Positions 17,191 through 25,748 of a stretch of DNA of 64,000 bases are shown here, in pieces (the first letter of the stretch is position 1; every line of letters begins with the position of its first letter). The stretch comes from Methylobacterium adhaesivum (GTDB taxonomy: Bacteria > Pseudomonadota > Alphaproteobacteria > Rhizobiales > Beijerinckiaceae). A program made the position numbers and the translations under genes. The notes beneath the pieces were generated by a model. The model was given only the letters and a program-made list of their open reading frames with translations. It did not search any database and was not told where the DNA came from. The DNA lies in the NCBI RefSeq assembly GCF_022179065.1, contig NZ_BPQD01000001.1, positions 186,001 through 250,000 on the forward strand, in the 5' to 3' direction.

Positions 17191-18201
17191 ATGGCACGCA
17201 TCGCAGTCGTCACGGGTGGAACCGCCGGCATCGGGCTGGCGACGGCGGAGCTGTTCGCCAAGCGCGGCTGGGCGGTGGCCGTCATCGCCCGCGATTCGGA
17301 ACGTCTGGCGCAAACGCGGGACCGGTTGGTCGCCCATGGCCGGCCGGTGCTTGCCATTGCCGCCGACGTGGCGGACGCCGAGGCCGTCGCGGCGGCGGCC
17401 GAGCGGGTGGAGCGCGAACTCGGCCCCATCGACGCCTGGGTCAACAACGCCATGGCGACCATCGTCAACCCGGCCGATCAAGTGACGCCCGAGGAGTATC
17501 GGCGTGTCACCGAGACCACGTATCTCAGCCAGGTCTACGGCACGCTCGCGGCCCTGCGCTTCATGAAGCCGCGCAACCGAGGCGCCATCATTCAGGTCTC
17601 GTCGGGGCTCGCTATCCGGGCCGCCCCCCTCCAGGCGCCGTATTGTGCGGCGAAGTTCGCCGTCACCGGCTTCACCGACGCCTTGCGCTGCGAACTCATC
17701 CACGATCGGGTCGCGGTCTCGCTCAGCATCGTCTACCTGCCCGCCGTTAACACGCCCCAGTTCAACTGGGCCCGCAACCGCACGGGCCACGGCCAGTACG
17801 CGCCCGATCCGGTCTACGATCCGCGCCTGTGCGCCGAGGCCATCGTGTCGACGGCGGTGGCGCCCCAGCGGGACGTCTGGGTCGGCCGCAGCGTGTTGAT
17901 GATGCATGCGGCACAGGTGTTCGCGCCGGGCTTGGCCGACCGGAAGGCCGCCGCGATGTGGGACGCCCAGCTCACCGACGCGCCGGCCCCGGACAAGGCC
18001 GGTAACCTGTTCGAGCCCGTGCCGGGACCGGCCCGCATCGACGGCCGCTTCACCGACCGCACGGAGACGACGCGGAGCGAATACTGGACCAGCCGCGAGC
18101 GCGACTGGGCGCTCGCCGGCCTCGGCGGCATCGCGGCGATCGGCTTTGTCGGCGCCCTCGCCCTGGCGCGGGGGCCACGCCGCCTGCCACCGCGACGCTG
18201 A
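17191..18201 (+). CDS. short-chain dehydrogenase/reductase with C-terminal membrane anchor
   Basis: This 336-residue SDR has the NAD(P) loop TGGTAGIG (8-15), the NNA motif, and the catalytic S137/S138, Y151 and K155 (YCAAK). After the usual 250-residue catalytic domain there is an extension of about 85 residues that ends in a hydrophobic segment (about 307-326) and a basic tail, suggesting attachment to the membrane. Similar anchored SDRs are annotated as acting on lipids or steroids; the substrate is unknown here. It sits alone between the topoisomerase and the oxidase gene. Confidence 0.85.
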   Translation: MARIAVVTGGTAGIGLATAELFAKRGWAVAVIARDSERLAQTRDRLVAHGRPVLAIAADVADAEAVAAAAERVERELGPIDAWVNNAMATIVNPADQVTPEEYRRVTETTYLSQVYGTLAALRFMKPRNRGAIIQVSSGLAIRAAPLQAPYCAAKFAVTGFTDALRCELIHDRVAVSLSIVYLPAVNTPQFNWARNRTGHGQYAPDPVYDPRLCAEAIVSTAVAPQRDVWVGRSVLMMHAAQVFAPGLADRKAAAMWDAQLTDAPAPDKAGNLFEPVPGPARIDGRFTDRTETTRSEYWTSRERDWALAGLGGIAAIGFVGALALARGPRRLPPRR

Positions 18202-18357
18202 CGCTGAGGCCCGGGCGCGACGTTCGAGGCGGCGCCACGTGTCCGGGTTTGATGTAGGGTGAACCGATTCGGCCAAGTTCCCGGGGACGTTCTCCCGGGC
18301 AGGTCCACCCCGGGGCAAGTCCAGTCGGGGGGCCGCGGACCGGACGGGGGATGGTCC

Positions 18358-19767
18358 ATGGACGTCGATGCACTGCTGCTGTCGCGCATCCAGTTCGGCT
18401 TCACCATGGCCTTCCACATCATCTTTCCGGCCTTCACCATCGGGCTCGCGAGTTTCCTCGCCCGCCTCGAAGGCCAGTGGTTGTGGACCGGCAACCCCCT
18501 CTACCGGAACCTCTACCGGTTCTGGGTGAAGGTGTTCGCGGTGTCGTTCGGCCTCGGCGTCGTGTCGGGCATCGTGATGAGCTATCAGCTCGGCACCAAC
18601 TGGTCGCGCTACTCCGATTTCACCGGCAACGTCCTGGGGCCGCTGATCCAGTACGAGGTCATCACCGCCTTCTTCCTCGAGGCGGGCTTCCTCGGGATCA
18701 TGCTGTTCGGTTGGGAGCGGGTGGGGGACCGCCTGCATTTCCTCTCCACCTGCATGGTGGCCTTGGGCACCCTGATCTCGGCCTTCTGGATCCTGTCGGC
18801 CAATTCCTGGATGCAGACGCCGGCGGGCTTCGTCGTCGAGAACGGCCGGGCCGTGGCCACGGATTGGTGGCAGGTGATCTTCAATCCGTCCTTCCCCATC
18901 CGCTACGCCCACATGGTGCTGGGCTGCTTCCTCACCACGGCGTTCGCGGTGGCGGGCATGTCGGCCTGGATGATCCTGCGCGGGCGGAAAGAGCCGCCAG
19001 CCAAGGTGGCGGGCGCGCGCACCTCCCTGTCCATGGCCCTATGGTTCGCGGTGATCTGCACGCCGCTGCAGATCATGATCGGCGATTCGCACGGGCTGGC
19101 GGTGCTCAAGCACCAGCCGACCAAGCTCGCGGCCATAGAGGCGAACTGGGACCGGCAGGCGAACATGCCCCTGCTGCTGTTCGCGATCCCGAACATGAAG
19201 GAGGAGCGCAACGACTTCGAGATCGGCATCCCGAAGCTCGGCTCCTTCATCCTCACCCACGACTTCTCCGGCGTGGTGCCCGGCCTCAAGGACGTGCCGC
19301 CCGACCAGCGTCCGCCGGTCTGGCCGGTGTTCTATGCGTTCCGCATCATGGTCGCCCTCGGTATGGCGATGCTGGGTCTGAGCGTCTGGAGCCTGTACCT
19401 GCGCTGGCGCGGCACACTCTATTCCAACCGGTGGTTCCTCACCGCCGCCATGCTGATGACGCCCTCAGGTTTCGGGGCCGTGCTGTTCGGCTGGTTCACC
19501 GCCGAGATCGGGCGCCAGCCCTACATCGTCTACGGACAGTTGCGCACGGCGGACGCGCATTCGCCCCTGACCGTCACCGCCGTCACGACGTCCCTCGTCG
19601 CGTTCCTGATCGCCTATGCGATCATCTTCGGATTCGGGTCCTACTACCTCGCCAAGCTCTTGCGTAAAGGTCCCGAGCCGCTGGAGGAGGCGATCCGGGG
19701 CGGCGACCTCGAGCGCAAGCCCAAGCGCCCGCTCTCGGCCGTGGCCGAAACGCTCGGCTCGGCCTGA
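18358..19767 (+). CDS. cytochrome bd-type ubiquinol oxidase subunit I (CIO-like)
   Basis: This 469-residue membrane protein is a CydA/CioA homologue. It shows the N-terminal His in MAFHIIFPAF (H20, high-spin heme ligand), the quinol-site region FFLEAGFLGIMLFGW, the His in IRYAHMVLG (low-spin heme ligand), and GWFTAEIGRQPYIVYGQLRT near the C-terminus. The periplasmic Q-loop is short, as in cyanide-insensitive oxidases. Normally subunit II (cydB/cioB) follows directly; here the next gene is a regulator on the other strand, so the gene stands alone. The ATG has a GGGGGA site. Confidence 0.92.
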   Translation: MDVDALLLSRIQFGFTMAFHIIFPAFTIGLASFLARLEGQWLWTGNPLYRNLYRFWVKVFAVSFGLGVVSGIVMSYQLGTNWSRYSDFTGNVLGPLIQYEVITAFFLEAGFLGIMLFGWERVGDRLHFLSTCMVALGTLISAFWILSANSWMQTPAGFVVENGRAVATDWWQVIFNPSFPIRYAHMVLGCFLTTAFAVAGMSAWMILRGRKEPPAKVAGARTSLSMALWFAVICTPLQIMIGDSHGLAVLKHQPTKLAAIEANWDRQANMPLLLFAIPNMKEERNDFEIGIPKLGSFILTHDFSGVVPGLKDVPPDQRPPVWPVFYAFRIMVALGMAMLGLSVWSLYLRWRGTLYSNRWFLTAAMLMTPSGFGAVLFGWFTAEIGRQPYIVYGQLRTADAHSPLTVTAVTTSLVAFLIAYAIIFGFGSYYLAKLLRKGPEPLEEAIRGGDLERKPKRPLSAVAETLGSA

Positions 19768-19770
19768 ACG

Positions 19771-20442
19771 TCAGGCGGACAGGGTCGCCGGGCCCGCGGA
19801 CGTCACCGGATAGGGCCCGGCCGAGCGCCGAGCCGACGCGGCGCCCACCTCCGTCACCGGCGCGAGGCCGAGCTGGCGAGCGAGGGCGACGAGATCCTTG
19901 AGGCGGCCGGTCTGGGTCTTGCGCCGCAGGTTGAGCCGGTGGGTCTCGACGGTGCGGACGCTGAGGCCGAGGCGGCGTGCCACCTCCTTGTTGCTGAAGC
20001 CGGCGCTGAGAAACCGCAGGATCTCCGTCTCCCGGGGCGTCAGCCCGTCGCCGGGCTCGGAGGGTTTCGAGACCGCGGCCGCGTCGGCCACGGCGAGGAT
20101 CGCGGCGCACACCACCCGGGCGGATGCCGTGCGGGCCACGAAGACATCCGCTCCCGCGGCCATCAGCCGACCCGCTGCCGCGATATCAAGAACCTCGAAC
20201 GCGGCGGCGATCTTCAGGGTGGGATACCGGGCCCGCAGGCCCCCGATCCGGGCCACGCCCTCGGGCTCCTCGGCGCCGACCGTCACCAGGGCGACGACGG
20301 CCTCCGGCAGGGTCGTCTCATCGCGCGACAGATCGGCCTCGCTCAACGTGTGCAGCGTCGGTTCGTGTTCGAGAACCGCCCGCAGGGTCGGATCGAGCCC
20401 ATACGGCTCGTCGACGATCAACACTCCTACGGCCCGCTGCAT
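19771..20442 (-). CDS. LuxR-type response regulator with degenerate receiver
   Basis: This 223-residue regulator has a receiver-like N-terminal half and a LuxR helix-turn-helix at about residues 153-215 (LTPRETEILRFLSAGFSNKE, then LGLSVRTVETH). The receiver keeps an acidic start (VLIVDEP) but the strand that should carry the phosphoacceptor Asp reads VVALVTVGAEE, without Asp. It may therefore respond to something other than phosphorylation. The ATG at 20442 is preceded by GAGGGGAG. It ends 3 bases from the converging oxidase gene. Confidence 0.85.
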   Translation of the reverse strand: MQRAVGVLIVDEPYGLDPTLRAVLEHEPTLHTLSEADLSRDETTLPEAVVALVTVGAEEPEGVARIGGLRARYPTLKIAAAFEVLDIAAAGRLMAAGADVFVARTASARVVCAAILAVADAAAVSKPSEPGDGLTPRETEILRFLSAGFSNKEVARRLGLSVRTVETHRLNLRRKTQTGRLKDLVALARQLGLAPVTEVGAASARRSAGPYPVTSAGPATLSA

Positions 20443-20828
20443 GCCGCACTCCCCTCTCATGTGCCATCGCGGGACGCCGCGATAGTACCGAGGAGAAGGA
20501 TTACAAGTCTTATTCCAGACGTCCACAACCGACGTCTCGCACGGACTTCGGATCGTCCTGCGTGACCCGTACGCTCCCTATGAAAGGGGCGGACTTTCTT
20601 TGCTCTTGCGTCGTACAAGCTTGGTTAATCGAACGGCACATCCGGCGCGCGGACCCTGCCTCACGATGCGGCTCCGGTTGGAACCGTCTCACCACGGGAC
20701 GGACGGCGGTCCCGCTGAGAGCAGCGTCTCATGCCGATCGATCCCTTCGGCATGGCGGATTCGGTCCTCGCTCCAGCGCCGCGCGGGCTTCGTGATCCGG
20801 CGACCGCTTTGAGCCAGCTGACGCGGGA
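20443..20828. other. 386-bp intergenic region upstream of the LuxR gene
   Basis: The region lies between the LuxR start and the diguanylate cyclase stop. It should hold the LuxR promoter; A/T-rich tracts occur near 20500-20520 and 20590-20635, but I cannot assign a defined promoter. Positions 20783-20812 share an almost identical 30-base segment with 42603-42632. No gene is supported. Confidence 0.45.
20783..20812. repeat. 30-base dispersed segment (copy 1)
   Basis: This segment (beginning GCGGGCTTCGTGATCCGG) matches 42603-42632 with two visible differences. Both copies lie in intergenic sequence beside the 3' end of a minus-strand gene. The nature of the repeat is unknown; it may be the remnant of a longer element. 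Confidence 0.5.
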
Positions 20829-21725
20829 TCACCCGGCGCGGTTGAGCATGAGGTCGGACGTCGCGGTGACGATCCGATTGCGTCCCGTCGCCTTCGCCTC
20901 GTACAGGGCGATGTCGGCCCGCTTAATCAATCCCTCCACCGTATCGCCTTCGATCCAGTCGCTGACACCGAAGCTGCAGGTGACGCGGATGGGGGCCCGT
21001 CCCCCCCGGAGTCGCAGGGCCTCGATCCCTCGGCGCAGGCGGCCGGCGAGGATTTCCGCATCAGCACCCGGACGATGCGGCAGGACCACGCCGAATTCCT
21101 CGCCGCCGAGGCGCCCGACGATGCCTTCCGTGCCGAGCTCGCGCGCGACGGCCTGGATCGCGCTATCGCCGACATCGTGGCCGTACTCGTCGTTAATGTG
21201 CTTGAAATGATCGATGTCGATGAGGATCGCCGACATCTTGCCGTGATTCCCGACCCGATCGGCCGCTTCGTGAGAACGGCTGAGGAAGGCGCGGCGGTTG
21301 AGAAGGCCGGTCAGGGGATCGGTCTGGGCCAGACGGATCAACTCGCTCTGCATGTTGGTGAGCCGGTCGGCGGCGCGCAGGCGCGCGTGCAGTTCCTCTG
21401 GGCTCGGCGGCTTCTCGATGAAATCGTCGGCCCCGCTGTCGAGGGCTTCGGCGAGGTTGCGCTCACTGCGAGCGGACGACATCGTGATGACGTAGAGGGG
21501 GCGGTTCGACTCCGCCAGCAGACGCGCCGACCAGCACAATTCCAGGCCGCTCAAGGGCCGGACCTCGAGGCTGGTGATGAGCACGCGCACGGTCGGGGTT
21601 TGTTCGATGTAGTCGAGCGCTTCGGTGGAATTCGTGAAGGCCGACACCGTGTGCCCGTTGGGTTCGAGCAACGCGGCGATCATCTTGAGGACCACCCGGC
21701 TGGTATCGACGAGAACAATATGCAT
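20829..21725 (-). CDS. diguanylate cyclase, degenerate receiver plus GGDEF domain (PleD-like)
   Basis: This 298-residue protein would make cyclic di-GMP from GTP. Residues 1-120 form a receiver fold; D7 and K105 are kept but the phosphoacceptor position reads Ser (S52 in LITSLEVRPLSG). Residues 130-290 are a GGDEF domain with an active GGEEF motif (207-211) and the preceding IDIDHFKHINDEYGHDVGD metal/GTP region. No RxxD inhibitory site precedes GGEEF, so product inhibition is probably weak. The missing Asp suggests control by binding of a partner, not by a kinase. It is monocistronic. Confidence 0.9.
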   Translation of the reverse strand: MHIVLVDTSRVVLKMIAALLEPNGHTVSAFTNSTEALDYIEQTPTVRVLITSLEVRPLSGLELCWSARLLAESNRPLYVITMSSARSERNLAEALDSGADDFIEKPPSPEELHARLRAADRLTNMQSELIRLAQTDPLTGLLNRRAFLSRSHEAADRVGNHGKMSAILIDIDHFKHINDEYGHDVGDSAIQAVARELGTEGIVGRLGGEEFGVVLPHRPGADAEILAGRLRRGIEALRLRGGRAPIRVTCSFGVSDWIEGDTVEGLIKRADIALYEAKATGRNRIVTATSDLMLNRAG

Positions 21726-21918
21726 GGCGCGGCCGCCCCCCGTATTTCCACGGACGGTGACGCCAAGAGATTAAATTGTTGCCAAAGCCTCCTCCGTTGG
21801 TGTGACGCATTCCGCAGGGCCATTCCCCGCATCCGCCCATCCACCAAGCGACGCACTTCGTGTTGTCGTGGAGACGTGAACCTCGCACCGATCCGATCGC
21901 CGGTCCGGCGGACGATAA

Positions 21919-22350
21919 CTAGCGCGCGGATGCCGGACGGGGCGGAACGCTCACGGATATGATCCGGGGACCGCCAGGCACGACGGCCTGCGCTTCAGTG
22001 AAAGTCCCTGCACGAGACCGCGAGACAACGCGCGAACGCGCCGCTTTCGCGTCCGCAGGGGCGGCGGCAGCATCGATCACGTAGATCGTCGGGGTGCCCA
22101 CGGGAGCCGGAGGAATGCCGGAGACGGTGGGCACACCGTAGGTTCCGTAGCCCCACGCACTCGGAACGATCTGATCGGGGCGCGGGAAGCGGGTCAACGG
22201 CGCACCGACATAATCGCCGCGGATCGCCGATCCGGCGTAGCCATAGGCCGGCACAGCCCGGTTGTTATAGATGACCTGAGCCTGCGCCCCCCCGAGACCT
22301 GCACACAGGAGGAAGGTCCCCAGGAGGGCGGTCTTGAGTCCTCGGATCAT
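21919..22350 (-). CDS. secreted hypothetical protein, Pro/Ala/Val-rich
   Basis: This 143-residue protein starts at MIRGLKTALLGTF and has a Sec signal peptide cleaved near GGAQA (residue 23). The mature chain is rich in Tyr, Gly, Pro and Val with no cysteine pair and no domain I know. A longer reading to 22473 adds a Ser/Pro-rich N-terminus that would bury the signal peptide, so I reject it. Confidence 0.65.
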   Translation of the reverse strand: MIRGLKTALLGTFLLCAGLGGAQAQVIYNNRAVPAYGYAGSAIRGDYVGAPLTRFPRPDQIVPSAWGYGTYGVPTVSGIPPAPVGTPTIYVIDAAAAPADAKAARSRVVSRSRAGTFTEAQAVVPGGPRIISVSVPPRPASAR

Positions 22351-22474
22351 CGATTGCGAACTCCCCGACGGGACATCATTCCGTGACGGTATCATGGAGG
22401 ACAAACGAAACGCCCGCTCGGGCGTTCCCGCCGCCGGGGGCGGGGAAGAATACGCAGAGGATGCGGGGCGCATT

Positions 22475-22499
22475 AAAAAAACCCGCCTGAGGGCGGGTT
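22475..22499 (-). terminator. rho-independent terminator (minus strand)
   Basis: Read on the minus strand, the stem AACCCGCC/GGCGGGTT with a 4-base loop is followed by a run of seven T. It lies 40 bases after the stop of the small secreted-protein gene at 22539-22787 and should end that transcript before the gene at 21919-22350. Confidence 0.88.
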
Positions 22500-22538
22500 G
22501 GGATCTCTCGGACTTACACGGATGGGCGGCCGAACGGT

Positions 22539-22787
22539 CTAGCGGCAGGTCGTAACCCGGCGAACGATCCAGCCTTCACCATCGACCCAAAGACGACGAC
22601 GCGTACGACTGCAGTTGGTCAGATCGTCGTCCCCCTCGGTCATAGCCGCGACGGCACTGATGGCGGGGACAGGGAGCTTCGAGACCTCCGACGATCCCTG
22701 GCTCGCCGCTGGGGCTGCCTGCGCTCCGGAGCAGACGAGGAACAGGATGCCTGCCGCGAGGGACATACGCGTAGGGAAAGCCGACAT
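22539..22787 (-). CDS. small secreted protein
   Basis: This 82-residue protein has a Sec signal peptide (residues 1-25, ending AQA). The mature part of about 57 residues ends in a basic segment with two cysteines (C59 and C81), able to form one disulfide: NCSRTRRRLWVDGEGW then TTC. The ATG at 22787 has AGGA seven bases upstream. The family is not recognised. A clear terminator follows, so the gene is a single-gene transcript. Confidence 0.65.
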   Translation of the reverse strand: MSAFPTRMSLAAGILFLVCSGAQAAPAASQGSSEVSKLPVPAISAVAAMTEGDDDLTNCSRTRRRLWVDGEGWIVRRVTTCR

Positions 22788-22959
22788 TCCGAAATCCTGA
22801 CCGGTGCCGCCTCGGCACATCCAACCACCGCCTGGAACGGCCCTGAGGCATCGTTCCGTTGACAAGGGGTTAAGTCGCGGCAAGCCGGAAGGGTTGCAGA
22901 GATTTTGGTCCAGGGATGGCGGAAATGTGATGGCTGACCGACGCGGGGCGGCGGCCGGA

Positions 22960-23118
22960 TCAGCGATCCGCCGTCACGATGATCATCGGCAGGGTGACGG
23001 CGAACGGCACCTCGCTCGCAGGTGGTTTCGGCAAAGCCGGGAACAGGATAGCGCCGAGACCGAGGAGGAAACCGAGACCCAGCAGGGATGTCTCGATACC
23101 GCGATAGAACCCGTCCAT
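22960..23118 (-). CDS. 52-residue small membrane protein
   Basis: This short frame encodes a protein beginning MDGFYRGIETSLL, with one clear membrane span (about residues 10-29, rich in Leu and Gly) and a C-terminal part with a second hydrophobic stretch (PFAVTLPMIIV). A GGAG ribosome site lies seven bases ahead of the ATG. The codon use (GC-ending codons) fits real coding sequence. No function can be assigned. Confidence 0.5.
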   Translation of the reverse strand: MDGFYRGIETSLLGLGFLLGLGAILFPALPKPPASEVPFAVTLPMIIVTADR

Positions 23119-23236
23119 GCCAAGTCTCCACACCTTCGGTGGAGACCATGATCCGCCTCATGTCTTGACGAAATCGTTAAGCGTTCCCCGTCACGCCGCC
23201 CGTGCGGTCCGGCATGGCGGGGCCGCCACCCAACGG

Positions 23237-23560
23237 TCAGGCGGAGCCGGCGGCCGGCATGCGGAAGAGGTCAGGCGCCGGCGGGTGGAGCAGGGCGGCG
23301 GCGAGGTTCGCTTCGAGGACGATGAGATCGCAATCGGGGTCCGGCTCCCAGCCGCAGCCGCAACCGCCGGGCCCCTCATGCGCCTGCGCCACCTGTCGGT
23401 AGAGGGCACCGAGGGTCCGGGCGGCCACTTCGAGGGCCTGCATCGCCGGCAGGGGCGCGCGGTTGAGGCTGTGCCAGAAGGCCCGGCGCAGGGCCTCGTT
23501 CAGGGCGTCCTCGGCCGAGGCCACCTCGGTGCAGGCATGGAGCGCGGGGCGGGCGTTCAT
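23237..23560 (-). CDS. hypothetical protein (107 aa)
   Basis: This 107-residue soluble protein is predicted to be mostly helical, with a cysteine/glycine-rich turn near residues 67-70 (GGCGCGW) and acidic PDPDCD just after. I do not recognise the family. Its ATG overlaps the stop of the 54-residue gene upstream (ATGA), so the two form a coupled pair. Confidence 0.55.
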   Translation of the reverse strand: MNARPALHACTEVASAEDALNEALRRAFWHSLNRAPLPAMQALEVAARTLGALYRQVAQAHEGPGGCGCGWEPDPDCDLIVLEANLAAALLHPPAPDLFRMPAAGSA

Positions 23561-23721
23561 ACGGCCGCCCTCCGGCGGTGCCGAGACGGAACGGGCTCCG
23601 GAGCGGTGGCGACGAAGTCGAGAAAGTCCGTGAGGCGATGCAGCCGCAGGTCGACGCAGGAGCCATCCCACCACGTGAGCTGCGCGTAACCCCGGACCCA
23701 GTCCAGTGCGCGTTCCATCAT
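23557..23721 (-). CDS. small hypothetical protein (54 aa)
   Basis: This short protein (MMERALDWVRGYAQLTWWDG at the start) is preceded by an excellent ribosome-binding site, AAGGAGG five bases upstream of two tandem ATG codons, which fixes the start at 23721 or 23718. It ends in an Arg-rich tail. It overlaps the next gene by four bases. Upstream lies an A/T-rich stretch (about 23755-23850) that probably carries the promoter. Function unknown. Confidence 0.55.
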   Translation of the reverse strand: MMERALDWVRGYAQLTWWDGSCVDLRLHRLTDFLDFVATAPEPVPSRHRRRAAV

Positions 23722-23974
23722 CGTCGCCTCCTTGCGCGTCGCCGAATCGACGAAGACAGCAATGCGATGCAACAAAATGAATTTCAACCGTATTGGAAAA
23801 GATTGGAATGCGTATAAATTGATCCTTTATCCATCGAATCGACAGGCTGGATTTGGATCAGTTCCAAGTTCTTCGTGAAATCCGAACGCGCTCCTCAACT
23901 TGCGCGGACGTGAACCGCCCGCGCGTCGGCAGGATCGCGCCGCGGGGTGGATCGAAGAAAAAATCGGCGGCCGC

Positions 23975-24024
23975 AGAGCATCGTCCCGAAAGCCGAAGGC
24001 CACCTTTCGGGGCGATGCTTTCAG
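23975..24024. repeat. palindromic repeat, family A (copy 1)
   Basis: Arms at 23977-23992 and 24004-24019 pair over 16 bases with one mismatch (core AGCATCGTCCCGAAAG). The same core recurs at 33429-33476 and 33492-33530. This copy ends inside the stop region of fluC/crcB and may mark its transcript end. Confidence 0.75.
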
Positions 24025-24401
24025 AGGAGGGTGCGCATCGCCATGAGACCGAGGAGGAGGCCGCCGAGACCGAGGCCGACGGAGCCGAGGATGTAGGCCA
24101 GGGCCGCTCCGGTCTCGCCGCGCTCCAGCAGGACGATCCCGTCGAGGGCGTAGGTCGAGAAGGTGGTGAAGCCGCCGAGCACGCCGGTGGCGAGGAACAG
24201 GCGCAGGGGCTGGCTGCCGCTGCGCATGGCGTACCAGCCCACCAGCACCCCCATGAGGGTCGAGCCCACGATGTTGATGGCCATCGTGCCGAACGGGAAG
24301 CCCGATCCGAGCCGAACGGCGGCGAGGCCGACGCCGTGACGGGCCATGCCCCCGAGCCCCGAGCCGACGAAGACGAGCAGAAAACCCAGGGCGACGGTCA
24401 C
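24021..24401 (-). CDS. crcB: fluoride efflux channel FluC/CrcB
   Basis: This 126-residue protein with four membrane spans is a Fluc-type fluoride channel, which lets fluoride out of the cytoplasm as an antiparallel dimer. Conserved motifs are GSGLGGMARHGVG in the first span, FPFGTMAINIVGSTLMGVLV in the second, and GVLGGFTTFSTYALD carrying the Phe-box and Na-site region. The GTG at 24401 is chosen; it lies 13 bases after the NDUFA9-like gene, so both are probably one transcript. No fluoride riboswitch can be placed ahead of it because the gap is too short. Confidence 0.93.
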   Translation of the reverse strand: MTVALGFLLVFVGSGLGGMARHGVGLAAVRLGSGFPFGTMAINIVGSTLMGVLVGWYAMRSGSQPLRLFLATGVLGGFTTFSTYALDGIVLLERGETGAALAYILGSVGLGLGGLLLGLMAMRTLL

Positions 24402-24414
24402 GCGACAGGCCCCT

Positions 24415-25557
24415 TCACCCGCGCGTGCCCCAGCGGGTACCCATCCGGCTCGGCTGGCTGGCATCGGGGCCCAGAGCCGGGCCGCTCGGCTTCACCGGCG
24501 CATGGGGCACCGGGCTCAGGGTTTCGGGCACCTCGGACTCCGCCGCGACGCGGGGCTTGGCGAACTGGCCGGCCGTGCGGAAGCGCCAGAGATAACCTGG
24601 CACCACGGCTTCCATGGTGGTGGGCTGCAGGCCGATCCCCTCCAGGGTGCATCCCTCCGCCTTGGCGGCCTCGGAGACGACGTTGTCGGACTGGAGCAGC
24701 GTGACCTGGTCGCGGGTGAGCTTGAGGGCGTCCGGCAGGAGGCCGAGGGACAGGGTGTCGACGATCTCCAGGGCCCGGGCCTGGAGGCGTGCGAGGGGCA
24801 GGGGAAGATCGAGAACCTTGCGGCGGCGCATGATGACCGTGAGCATGTAGCGCACGATGGCCTCGAGGGTGGCGACCTCCGGTCCGCCGAGTTCGTAGAT
24901 CCGGCCAGCCGGGACGCGGCCCTCGACCGCGCGGGTCACCGCCTCGGCGACGTCGCCGACATAGACCGGCTGGAACCGGCTCTGGGCGCCGGCGAGCGGC
25001 AGCACCGGCAGGGCGCGGGCCAGGGCGGCGAAGCGGTTGAAGAAGCTGTCGCCGGGGCCGAACACGAGGGAGGGACGCAGGATCACGTGATCCCCGCCGG
25101 CCTCGCGGACCCGGGCCTCGCCGAGGGCCTTGGTGCGGGCATAGACCGAGGGCGACCCCGCATCCGCCCCGATGGCCGAGACGTGGACGAGGGGCGCGCC
25201 GATGGCGGCGGCCGCGCGGGCGATCTCGCCGGCGCCCTCGGCCTGGATCCGGGAGAAGCTCTGGCGTCCGGTCTCCTGCAGGATGCCGACGAGGTTCACC
25301 ACCACGTCGGAGCCCTGGACCGCCGCCGCGATGGACTCGGGGTAACGCAGGTTCGCCTGGACGGCGACGATCTGGCCGACCTTGCCGAGCGGCTGGAGGA
25401 ACAGGGCGAGGTCGGGCCGGCGCACGGCGACCCGGACGCGGTAGCCGCGCTTGGCCAGCGCCCGGACCACGTGGCGGCCGAGGAAGCCGGAGCCGCCGAA
25501 CACCGTGACGAGCTGGGCGTCGGGGCGGGTGAGGGGAAGGGTCTCGAAGCCGGTCAT
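24415..25557 (-). CDS. complex I NDUFA9-like / atypical SDR NAD(P)-binding protein
   Basis: This 380-residue protein is an extended-type SDR related to the NDUFA9 accessory subunit of respiratory complex I in alphaproteobacteria and mitochondria. The nucleotide loop is FGGSGFLGRHV (G21, G24, G27) and the region HVSAIGADAGSPSVYARTK follows. Members bind NADPH but lack clear catalytic turnover. The C-terminal 40 residues are Pro-rich and variable. I chose ATG 25557; the upstream ATG-like start at 25584 adds nine basic residues. No nuo genes are close. Confidence 0.85.
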   Translation of the reverse strand: MTGFETLPLTRPDAQLVTVFGGSGFLGRHVVRALAKRGYRVRVAVRRPDLALFLQPLGKVGQIVAVQANLRYPESIAAAVQGSDVVVNLVGILQETGRQSFSRIQAEGAGEIARAAAAIGAPLVHVSAIGADAGSPSVYARTKALGEARVREAGGDHVILRPSLVFGPGDSFFNRFAALARALPVLPLAGAQSRFQPVYVGDVAEAVTRAVEGRVPAGRIYELGGPEVATLEAIVRYMLTVIMRRRKVLDLPLPLARLQARALEIVDTLSLGLLPDALKLTRDQVTLLQSDNVVSEAAKAEGCTLEGIGLQPTTMEAVVPGYLWRFRTAGQFAKPRVAAESEVPETLSPVPHAPVKPSGPALGPDASQPSRMGTRWGTRG

Positions 25558-25748
25558 CGCTCTCAAACGTCTCGCGAACAGCATCCCCGGTGCGCCCGGC
25601 CGTCCCCCGAGGGGAGGTTGGGTTCGCGCCGGTGCTTGACGGGTGCCGAAACCGGCGGGCTTCGACGTAGGCGTATCTAGAACAGTTCCGGCCCGTGGGG
25701 GAGACGTGGGCGCATGAAAAGCGCTCCGCTGTCAGGCGACCGGTCCGA

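Noticed and set aside
16768-18912. 714-codon minus-strand open frame across topoisomerase IB, the SDR and cydA
   Set aside because: It crosses three well-supported plus-strand genes and shows no protein-like pattern.
20510-20695. 61-codon minus-strand frame upstream of the LuxR gene
   Set aside because: It has no ribosome site or family resemblance and lies where a promoter is expected.
24402-24414. Fluoride riboswitch ahead of crcB
   Set aside because: The gap to the upstream gene is only 13 bases, too short for the crcB-motif RNA.
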